In this document: piece after piece, positions 7,651-12,579 of the stretch
Layout of the letters: the number at the start of each line of letters is the position of its first letter
How positions within the stretch are numbered: the stretch's first letter is position 1
Assembly (NCBI GenBank): GCA_946647055.1
Contig: CAMPCT010000046.1
Location: 1 to 12,579, forward strand
Direction: 5' to 3'
DNA length: 12,579 nucleotides
From: an uncultured Atopobium sp.
GTDB lineage: Bacteria > Actinomycetota > Coriobacteriia > Coriobacteriales > Atopobiaceae
Made by a program: the position numbers and the translations under genes
The notes under the pieces: model-generated
What the model was told of the DNA's origin: nothing
The model's database searches: none
The model's input: only the letters and a program-made list of their open reading frames with translations

Positions 7651-8217
7651 TCAATCAGTCTCGTAGTGGTCGAGCATGGCGAGGAAGTCACCCACCGCCA
7701 CGTCGAGGTCATCGTTCACGATGCGGACGTCGTACTCGTCCGCCAGTTCGAGCTCGCGACGGGCGTTTGCCAGCCGCAGGGCAAGCGATTCCTCGTCCTC
7801 CGTACCGCGGCTGCGCAGCCGCCGCTCGAGCGCCTCGATCGAGGGTGGCTCCACAAAGACGAGGACCGCCTCTGGGTAGGCAGCACGCACGTTGAGTGCC
7901 CCCTGGACGTCGATCTCGAGCACCAGGGACTGCCCGGACTCGATGCGCGAGGTCACCTCGCGCCTGAGGGTGCCGTAGCGATGCCCGTGGACGTTCGCCC
8001 ATTCGAGGAAGTTGCCGCTCGCAAGCTCGCGGTCGAACTCTTCGTCCGTGAGGAAGTGGTAGGCGACCCCATCTACCTCACCGGGACGAGGCTTGCGCGT
8101 AGTCGCAGAAACCGTCAGGCCGAGGTCGGGTCGAACCTCCCTCACACGAGAGAGGACCGTTCCCTTCCCCACACCTGACGGTCCAGAGACGACGAAGAGT
8201 CTCGGAGTAGCGGGCAC
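7651..8217 (-). CDS. gmk: Guanylate kinase
   Basis: This 188-residue protein converts GMP and ATP to GDP and ADP. It has the P-loop GPSGVGKGT (12-20), the guanylate kinase signature TTRKPRPGEVDG (39-50) followed by YHF (53-55), the GMP-binding lid region EWANVHGHRYGT, and LEIDVQGA in the second half. Length is normal for the family. The start is GTG at 8217, whose first base is also the last base of the mihF stop (TAGTG), and no good Shine-Dalgarno site is present, so translation should depend on ribosomes finishing mihF. It belongs to the mihF-gmk-rpoZ-thiI transcription unit. Confidence 0.96.
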   Translation of the reverse strand: MPATPRLFVVSGPSGVGKGTVLSRVREVRPDLGLTVSATTRKPRPGEVDGVAYHFLTDEEFDRELASGNFLEWANVHGHRYGTLRREVTSRIESGQSLVLEIDVQGALNVRAAYPEAVLVFVEPPSIEALERRLRSRGTEDEESLALRLANARRELELADEYDVRIVNDDLDVAVGDFLAMLDHYETD

Positions 8218-8525
8218 TACTTGGCGAGGGTCTCGAGGAGCTCCTCGCGCTGACGGCCGCCGAGGCCCTTGACGCGACGAGTGGAGGAAATGCCAAGCTC
8301 ATTCATGACCTTGGCGGCCTTGGCCTTGCCATAGCCGGGAAGGGACTCGATGAGGGCGGACACCTTCAGGCGCTGGGCGATGGGATCGTCGGAGTCGAGG
8401 ACCTCCTTGAGGGAGACCTTGCCAGACTTGATGCTCTCGCGAAGCTCGGCGCGCGCGTGACGGGCCGCGGCGGCCTTCTCGAGGGCTGCCTTGCGCTGCT
8501 CGTCGGTAAGTTGCGGAAGAGCCAT
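8217..8525 (-). CDS. mihF: Actinobacterial integration host factor (mIHF)
   Basis: This is a 102-residue basic protein from ATG 8525, chosen because GGAGG lies 5 nt upstream and the family N-terminus begins MALPxLT; the frame runs four codons further. Features match actinobacterial mIHF: a long N-terminal helix (TDEQRKAALEKAAAARHAR), the middle segment LKEVLDSDDPIAQRLKV, and the DNA-binding SLPGYGKAKAAKVMNELGI (61-79) followed by RRVKGLG. mIHF is unrelated in fold to E. coli IHF; it bends DNA, compacts the nucleoid and was named for its role in phage integration. The pyrF-mihF-gmk-rpoZ order is known from mycobacteria and supports the call. The gene is preceded by a 256-nt AT-richer gap with promoter-like elements. 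Confidence 0.95.
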   Translation of the reverse strand: MALPQLTDEQRKAALEKAAAARHARAELRESIKSGKVSLKEVLDSDDPIAQRLKVSALIESLPGYGKAKAAKVMNELGISSTRRVKGLGGRQREELLETLAK

Positions 8526-8580
8526 TGTTTCCTCCAAACATAGGAATTGCGGTCAAACTCAGTCGTACATGGCATTCATG

Positions 8581-8596
8581 CACTTGCAAGTGTCAA
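8581..8596 (-). promoter_or_regulatory. Consensus -35 box overlapped by a 12-bp palindrome, upstream of mihF
   Basis: On the minus strand a perfect TTGACA (8591-8596) runs into the perfect palindrome CACTTGCAAGTG (8581-8592). The best -10 at a usual distance is poor (TGCCAT, 8569-8574, 16-nt spacer). A second TTGCAAG copy lies at 8619-8625. The arrangement looks like an operator placed on a mihF promoter, but a weak -10 leaves it uncertain. Confidence 0.35.
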
Positions 8597-8666
8597 TAAT
8601 GGCAATCGCGGAAACGTTTTGCAAGCATATTCAGGGCAAACCTCGAGCAAGTCGCAGTCATGCCAC

Positions 8667-8695
8667 ATCATTTTCACAGCCTGGGGGCTTGACAA
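8667..8695 (-). promoter_or_regulatory. Candidate sigma-70 promoter for mihF-gmk-rpoZ-thiI
   Basis: On the minus strand TTGTCA (8690-8695; 5/6 to consensus) is followed after exactly 17 nt by AATGAT (8667-8672; 4/6). Transcription would begin near 8660, giving a leader of about 135 nt before the mihF ATG. The local sequence is AT-richer than the surrounding genes. Confidence 0.4.
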
Positions 8696-8781
8696 TCGCA
8701 AAATATGAGGTAGAGCATGCCAAATGCCTTCCCAGACCGACAAAAATGGCAGGTTGTGCGGTGCCTAAGCGGAGCAGATGA

Positions 8782-9507
8782 TCATTGTTCGCACAGCTCG
8801 GCGACAATCGCCTCGAAGGCGGCTACCGGGTCTTCGGCACCCGTGATGGGACGGCCGATGACGAGCTTCGAGGCACCCGCCTGGATTGCCGCGGAAGGGG
8901 TCGCGATGCGCTTCTGGTCACCGACGGCAGATCCCGCCGGACGAACGCCCGGCGTGACGATGAGGGCCTCGGGACCTAGGAGGGCGCGCATCTGGGCAGC
9001 CTCCTGAGGCGAGCAGACGATGCCGTCGGACCCCGCACCAACCGCGAGGGAGGCAAGGCGGGCAACCTCCTCCTCGATGGGAGGGGTGACGCCAATCGAG
9101 GCGAGCGCGTCGGCGTCCATGCTGGTGAGGACCGAGATCGCCACGAGCTTGCAGCGCTCGGTGCCCGCGATCTGGGAGGCCTCCTCCACGCCGGAGCGAC
9201 CCTCGGCGACCATGGCGGCACCCCCCAGCCCATGGATGGAGAGGATGTCGGCGCCACTGAGCGCGGCGGAGCGCGCTGCCCCGTGAATCTGGAAGGGTAT
9301 GTCATGGAGCTTAAGGTCGAGGAAGACGCGCATCCCCCTGTCGCGCATCTCCTCGACGATCGCAGGCCCATAGCGATAGAAGAGCGTCATGCCCACCTTG
9401 ACCCACACGGCATGACCGGACAGGCGGTCGGCCAGGTCGAGGGCGGTCTCACGGTCGCAGTCAAGGGCGACGATAACGGCGTCGCGGGCCTGTGCGTCGC
9501 TTAGCAT
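8782..9507 (-). CDS. pyrF: Orotidine 5'-phosphate decarboxylase
   Basis: This 241-residue protein catalyses the last step of UMP synthesis, OMP to UMP plus CO2. It has the family start VIVALDCD (11-18), a substrate lysine in WVKVG (Lys37), the catalytic DLKLHD motif (64-69) with Lys66 between Asp64 and Asp69, and the phosphate-binding TPGVRP and IGRPIT segments near the C-terminus. Length is normal for the bacterial short form. ATG 9507 overlaps the end of pyrD by 7 nt (ATGCTAA) and has GGAG 8 nt upstream inside pyrD. The frame is open much further upstream, but that part lies over pyrD and is not pyrF-like. It ends the pyrK-pyrD-pyrF run; no convincing terminator follows before the mihF promoter region. 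Confidence 0.96.
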   Translation of the reverse strand: MLSDAQARDAVIVALDCDRETALDLADRLSGHAVWVKVGMTLFYRYGPAIVEEMRDRGMRVFLDLKLHDIPFQIHGAARSAALSGADILSIHGLGGAAMVAEGRSGVEEASQIAGTERCKLVAISVLTSMDADALASIGVTPPIEEEVARLASLAVGAGSDGIVCSPQEAAQMRALLGPEALIVTPGVRPAGSAVGDQKRIATPSAAIQAGASKLVIGRPITGAEDPVAAFEAIVAELCEQ

Positions 9508-10433
9508 TCGAAGGCTCCAATCAGCTCGTTGATGTCGGAGACGCCCTGGTCCAGGGCCCAGGACTCGAGCTCCTCGAGGATGTGCGGGGCGGCCAGGGGA
9601 TCCGAGAAGCTCGCCGTGCCCACGGAGACGGCCGTCGCACCGGCAAGGATCATCTCGGCAGCGTCCTCGCCGCTCGTGATGCCGCCAATGCCGCAGATGG
9701 GAATCGACACGGCCTTCGCGCACTCCCAGACCATGCGAACCGCGATGGCGTGGATGGCGGGACCGGACACACCCGCCGTGGGACGCGCCAGACGGCTCCT
9801 GCGCGTGCGCACGTCGATGGCCATGCCGGGGATGGTGTTGATGAGCGAGAGGGCGTCGGCACCTGCCGACTCGAGGGCGCGACCGATCTCGGCCACGTCG
9901 TGCGGCGCCATCTTCACCACGATGGGCCTTTTGGTGAGCGGGCGCACGGCGGCCATGACCTCGGCGGCACCTTCGGGGGTCGCCCCCATGGCCGCGCCGC
10001 CCTTGGCGATGTTGGGGCAGCTGATGTTGAGCTCGAACCCGCTGGCAAAGGGCGCCAGCTCCTCGAAGAGCTCGAACGCGCGGACGTACTCCCCGACCGA
10101 GTGTCCCGCCACCTGGCAGATGACCTGGCATCCCTTCTCGCGCACCTGGGTGAGGTACTCCCCATAGCGCTCGACGAAGCCCGGCACACCCGGGTTCATG
10201 AGGCCGACCGAGTTCATGATGGCAGACCCCGGAAGCTCGGCAAGACGCGGCGCGGGATTGCCGTCCCAGGGCTCCGCGGCCACGCCCTTGCAGGTGATGG
10301 CGCCCAGGGTGGCGCCCACGTCGAAGAAGCCCTCGAACTGGATGCCGTTCCCAAAGGTGCCAGATGCGGTGTTGATGGGATTGCGCATGCGGATGCCGCC
10401 CAGGTCGACGGCCATACTCACGGTGCTCACCAT
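9501..10433 (-). CDS. pyrD: Dihydroorotate dehydrogenase, class 1B catalytic subunit
   Basis: This 310-residue FMN protein oxidises dihydroorotate to orotate. It shows the class 1 pattern: NPINTASGTFG near the N-terminus, the FMN-contacting lysine in ITCKGV (Lys49), MNSVGLMNPG (73-82), the substrate-loop NISCPN (136-141) with Cys139 as catalytic base, and GIGGITSGEDA plus a VGTA phosphate-binding region near the end. Cysteine at the base position and the adjoining pyrK indicate class 1B, a soluble NAD-reducing enzyme, not the quinone-linked class 2 enzyme of aerobic actinobacteria. ATG 10433 is chosen because AGGAGG stands 5 nt upstream, inside pyrK; it overlaps pyrK by 7 nt (ATGGTGA). An in-frame ATG at 10415 is less likely. 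Confidence 0.96.
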   Translation of the reverse strand: MVSTVSMAVDLGGIRMRNPINTASGTFGNGIQFEGFFDVGATLGAITCKGVAAEPWDGNPAPRLAELPGSAIMNSVGLMNPGVPGFVERYGEYLTQVREKGCQVICQVAGHSVGEYVRAFELFEELAPFASGFELNISCPNIAKGGAAMGATPEGAAEVMAAVRPLTKRPIVVKMAPHDVAEIGRALESAGADALSLINTIPGMAIDVRTRRSRLARPTAGVSGPAIHAIAVRMVWECAKAVSIPICGIGGITSGEDAAEMILAGATAVSVGTASFSDPLAAPHILEELESWALDQGVSDINELIGAFEC

Positions 10434-11221
10434 GCCACCTCCTCGGCATCGAAGACCGGGCCGTCCTGGCAGCACAGGGCATAGCCCCCTGCGACCAGGC
10501 CGACGTTGCAGCAGCTGCAGGCACCAAAGCCGCAGCCCATCATGCGCTCGAGCGAGGCCTGGCAGGCCACGCCCGCCTTGTGGGCAAGCCGCGCGACCCC
10601 CGCCATCATGACGGTGGGGCCACAGGTGTAGACCTGGGAATAGGTGCGCCACCCAAGCAGGTCCTCCATGGCCTGGGTGGTGAAGCCCGCCCGTCCGGCG
10701 GAGCCATCGTCGGTGGTGACCACCACCTCGCCGGCGTCACCCAGAAGCGCCGTCAGGTCTCCCACGGCGTCCCACACGACCATCTCACCGGTCCTCGAGC
10801 CCACGATGACGTCCATCTCGACGCCAGCGCCGGCCAACATGCGTGCGGCCGCGGCGACTGGCGGCAGGCCTATGCCCCCCGCCACGAGCAGGGCACGTCC
10901 GGACTCCCCTGGCAGCGACCACCCGTTGCCGCAGGGACCGACGAGGGTCGAGGAGTCCCCCGGCTGCATGTGCGCGAGGCGCTCCGTGCCCTCCCCCACC
11001 ACGGCATAGAGCAGCTCGACCGTGCCCTCGTCCGCGTCGGCACGCGAGAACGAGAGGGGGATGCGCAGGATGTGCGAGCCATCCCCGGGCACCGAGAGCT
11101 CCATGAACTGGCCGGGTTGGATGTCAAGGGAGACGCCCGATCGGATGACGAGCCGCCAGATGCCCGCGGCCACCTCCTCGTTGCCCTCCACGACGAAGTC
11201 ATACAGCGTGGGTTGCATCAT
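10427..11221 (-). CDS. pyrK: Dihydroorotate dehydrogenase electron-transfer subunit
   Basis: This 264-residue iron-sulfur flavoprotein partners PyrD and passes electrons from its FMN to NAD. An N-terminal FAD-binding barrel carries RIPLSFS (53-59; R-x-P-x-S type), and a Rossmann-like nucleotide-binding domain begins near VAGGIGLPP (113-121) and includes TCGPTVMM. The C-terminal 2Fe-2S site has Cys230, Cys235, Cys238 (or 237) and Cys250/251, in MMGCGFGACSCC and LCCQDGPVF. All ligands are present and the length is normal. Tandem ATGs at 11221 and 11218 are both usable; GGGAG lies 3 nt from the first and 6 nt from the second, so the second may be favoured. It heads pyrK-pyrD-pyrF and is preceded by a long hairpin. 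Confidence 0.95.
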   Translation of the reverse strand: MMQPTLYDFVVEGNEEVAAGIWRLVIRSGVSLDIQPGQFMELSVPGDGSHILRIPLSFSRADADEGTVELLYAVVGEGTERLAHMQPGDSSTLVGPCGNGWSLPGESGRALLVAGGIGLPPVAAAARMLAGAGVEMDVIVGSRTGEMVVWDAVGDLTALLGDAGEVVVTTDDGSAGRAGFTTQAMEDLLGWRTYSQVYTCGPTVMMAGVARLAHKAGVACQASLERMMGCGFGACSCCNVGLVAGGYALCCQDGPVFDAEEVAW

Positions 11222-11364
11222 AGGCTCCCCTTCGGTCTTTCGCTCGTCACATCCTGTCCCTGCTCAGTCCTCGCCGCACAGAACGCGGCTGCGGAGGTCG
11301 CAGGAGACAGGATGTGACGAGCAACACACAACGACACAAACAAACAAACTAGGTACCAGCGCAT
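11218..11364 (-). CDS. Possible 48-codon leader ORF overlapping the pyrK start
   Basis: An ORF from ATG 11364 reads MRWYLVCLFVSLCVARHIL at its N-terminus and ends at TGA 11218-11220, making a 4-nt ATGA overlap with the pyrK start. A GGGGG tract lies 9 nt upstream of its ATG. The N-terminus is hydrophobic and encoded by the U-rich tract; the rest is laid over the 81-nt hairpin. No family is recognised. The composition of a GC-rich hairpin alone could leave such a frame open, so this may be chance. If translated, ribosomes would melt the hairpin and end at the pyrK start. Confidence 0.25.
   Translation of the reverse strand: MRWYLVCLFVSLCVARHILSPATSAAAFCAARTEQGQDVTSERPKGSL
11242..11322 (-). 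repeat. 81-nt hairpin with perfect 17-bp stem in the pyrK leader
   Basis: Arms 11242-11258 and 11306-11322 are perfect inverted repeats of 17 bp. After one bulged A (11305) the stem continues for 5 bp (11259-11263 with 11300-11304). Inside, CCTC/GAGG (11269-11272, 11294-11297) and GCCGC/GCGGC (11273-11277, 11285-11289) can extend it to a terminal loop. On the minus-strand RNA the hairpin ends 20 nt before the pyrK ATG, leaving the ribosome binding site free. No U run follows, so it is not a standard terminator. It could be a protein-bound leader, an mRNA-stabilising element or a small mobile repeat. Confidence 0.8.
11323..11350 (-). other. U-rich tract between the two pyr spacer structures
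   Basis: On the minus strand 17 of 28 bases are T, with one A and one C, including TTTG repeated three times. It directly adjoins the 5' side of the 81-nt hairpin and is unlike the GC-rich surroundings. It would be single-stranded in RNA. The neighbouring 11351-11427 holds a short CTCCC/GGGAG pairing (11398-11420) and no convincing promoter. Confidence 0.7.
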
Positions 11365-11427
11365 TTCCCGACGCCCCCATCCGCCGGCAAGCGCAGCTCC
11401 CGACAGGGGGACGAGGGAGATACCAAA

Positions 11428-11503
11428 GGCGGGCGACCTTGTCGTAGGCAACGTTCTCGGAACGCCCTTTGCTCCGAGGGGAGCCGAGACAAGGCCGCCC
11501 GCC
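11428..11503 (-). terminator. 76-nt three-stem RNA structure after pyrC, possible terminator
   Basis: A closing stem of 16 bp (11428-11443 with 11488-11503) encloses two small perfect hairpins: CGTTC/GAACG (11452-11456, 11460-11464) and GCTCC/GGAGC (11471-11475, 11480-11484). The one imperfection of the closing stem is a G-U pair on the minus strand and an A-C mismatch on the plus strand, pointing to function in the pyrC transcript. It starts 12 nt after the pyrC stop and is followed by only TTT, a poor U tract. It may terminate pyrC, protect its 3' end, or act as a leader element for pyrK. Confidence 0.5.
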
Positions 11504-11515
11504 CTTAGAGGTTAC

Positions 11516-12579
11516 CTAGACGAGCTCGCAGTCGGCGAGGGTACGCTTGCCGGCGCACAGGACGTCGGTGGCGCAGCCCTGGAGCGAGGCGCCGAGGAAC
11601 GCGGAGTTCTTCGACTTGCCCTTGAAATAGCCCTCGGTGACCTCGACGGCGACGGTGGGGTCGATGAGGGTGAGGTCCGCGACGGAGCCTGCCTCGACCT
11701 TGACGGGAGCGAGGCGCAGGACCTTGCGCGGGTTCACGGCCATGACCTCGACCAGACGCGACCAGCCCATCTCGCCCGTGGAGACCATCTTGGTGAGCAT
11801 GAGGGGCAGCGAGGTCTCGAGGCCGATGGTGCCAAAGAAGGCGATCTCCCACTCGCAGTCCTTCTCGTGGCGGGCGTGCGGGGCGTGGTCGGTCACGACG
11901 CAGTCGATGGAGCCGTCGATGATGCCGGCGCGCAGGGCGGCGGCGTCGGACTCCTTGCGCAGGGGCGGGTTCATCTTGAGGTTGGTGTTGTAGGCGTCCG
12001 TGATGTCCTCATCGCACAGGAACAGGTGGTGCGGCGTGACCTCGCAGGTGACGGGCAGGCCCTCGGCCTTGGCGGCCTTGACCATCTCGAGGCCCTTGGC
12101 CGTGGAGATGTGGCAGATGTGCAGGGCGCAGCCGGTGATGCGGCAGAGCTCGATGTCACGCCAGATCTCAATCTCTTCGCCAAGCGCCGGCCAGCCGAAC
12201 ATGCCCAGGCGCGTAGCTGCACGGCCAGAGTTGATGACGCCGTTCTTGGTGAGGCTCTCGTCCTCGCAGTGCGCGCACACCACGCGGTCGAACTGGCTCA
12301 CGTAGGCCATGCAGGTCTTCATCATGCCGGCGCTCTGGACGCCGTGGCCGTCGTCGGAGAAGGCGGAGGCGCCTTCCATGACCATGTCGCCAATCTCGGC
12401 CAGGGCCTCGCCGTTCTCGCCGCGCGTGAGTGCGCCCATGGGACGGACGTGCACGTAGCCGGCAGCGTCACCGCGCTCGATCTGGTAGCGGATCTCGGCG
12501 CCGGTGTCGGTGACGGGGTCGGTGTTGGGCATGGTGGCCACGTCGGTGAAGCCGCCGTGGGCCGCGGCGCGCGAGCCGG
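11516..12579 (-). CDS. pyrC: Dihydroorotase, 5' end cut by window edge
   Basis: The frame is open from TAG at 11516-11518 to the window end, giving 353 visible residues of a protein usually about 430 long; the N-terminal strand with the HxH metal motif lies outside. Visible motifs match amidohydrolase-superfamily dihydroorotase: GSRAAAHGGFTDVATMPNTDP at the edge, FSDDG (73-77), HCED (103-106), HICHIST (153-159), EVTPHHLF (179-186) and VVTDHAPH (227-234), which provide metal-binding His and Asp and substrate contacts. The enzyme cyclises carbamoyl aspartate to dihydroorotate, the substrate of PyrD/PyrK downstream. The ATG-like methionines near 12532-12541 are internal: homology continues upstream through GGFTDVATMPN. 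Its transcript runs into the 76-nt structured element. Confidence 0.95.
   Translation of the reverse strand, partial: GSRAAAHGGFTDVATMPNTDPVTDTGAEIRYQIERGDAAGYVHVRPMGALTRGENGEALAEIGDMVMEGASAFSDDGHGVQSAGMMKTCMAYVSQFDRVVCAHCEDESLTKNGVINSGRAATRLGMFGWPALGEEIEIWRDIELCRITGCALHICHISTAKGLEMVKAAKAEGLPVTCEVTPHHLFLCDEDITDAYNTNLKMNPPLRKESDAAALRAGIIDGSIDCVVTDHAPHARHEKDCEWEIAFFGTIGLETSLPLMLTKMVSTGEMGWSRLVEVMAVNPRKVLRLAPVKVEAGSVADLTLIDPTVAVEVTEGYFKGKSKNSAFLGASLQGCATDVLCAGKRTLADCELV

Noticed and set aside
8612..8619. AAACGTTT, like the centre of LacI/CcpA-type operators
   Set aside because: The symmetry is lost outside the central 8 bp and the flanks do not fit the cre consensus.
8689..8717. Plus-strand TTGACA as the start of a small RNA or gene promoter
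   Set aside because: No -10 better than TAGAGC is at a proper distance and no plus-strand gene follows; the bases are better explained as the complement of the minus-strand TTGTCA box.
8735..8757. Possible pyrF terminator (GGCA/TGCC followed by ATTTTTG on the minus strand)
   Set aside because: The stem is only 4 bp with a 10-nt loop, too weak to call.
9508..10527. Fusion-like 581-codon frame ending in pyrF
   Set aside because: The upstream 340 codons are an alternative frame of pyrD and pyrK with Arg/His-rich, non-homologous content; pyrF begins at 9507 with its own ribosome site.

Overview
The window looks like a chromosomal housekeeping segment of a high-G+C actinobacterium. An actinobacterial-type integration host factor (mihF) sits between pyrF and gmk-rpoZ, an arrangement known from actinobacteria. 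Dihydroorotate dehydrogenase is the NAD-linked class 1B type (pyrD plus pyrK), which suits an anaerobic or fermentative member such as a coriobacterium (Olsenella/Atopobium-like). That placement is inference from gene content; no search was run. Apart from the rpsT fragment at the left edge, every gene is on the minus strand.

Layout from left to right. The 3' end of rpsT (+) stops at 204 and is followed by a clear intrinsic terminator. Facing it on the minus strand is a secreted coiled-coil protein with a C-terminal NlpC/P60-like hydrolase domain and a tandem heptad repeat (316-1587). Then come holA (DNA polymerase III delta), with its own good promoter embedded in the end of comEC, and the DNA-uptake pair comEC and comEA, which overlap by 11 nt. 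A 250-nt gap upstream of comEA holds a 20-bp dyad. Next is a tight cluster, transcribed mihF > gmk > rpoZ > thiI, followed on the map by pyrF, pyrD and pyrK (transcribed pyrK > pyrD > pyrF with two 7-nt gene overlaps). After a 294-nt structured spacer comes pyrC, cut by the right edge of the window.

The pyrimidine genes cover dihydroorotase (pyrC), dihydroorotate dehydrogenase (pyrD/pyrK) and OMP decarboxylase (pyrF), that is, late UMP synthesis apart from the phosphoribosyltransferase step. The mihF-gmk-rpoZ-thiI cluster joins a nucleoid protein, GMP phosphorylation, the RNA polymerase omega subunit and tRNA 4-thiouridine/thiamine sulfur transfer. ComEA/ComEC would bind and import DNA.

No new multi-gene system is evident. 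The best signal is non-coding: the pyrC-pyrK spacer holds two long inverted repeats, a 76-nt three-stem structure after pyrC and an 81-nt hairpin with a perfect 17-bp stem just before the pyrK ribosome binding site. Between them are a very U-rich tract and a possible 48-codon leader ORF whose stop overlaps the pyrK start. This could be an undescribed pyrimidine leader, but that is a hypothesis. No tRNA, rRNA, CRISPR array or insertion sequence was seen.
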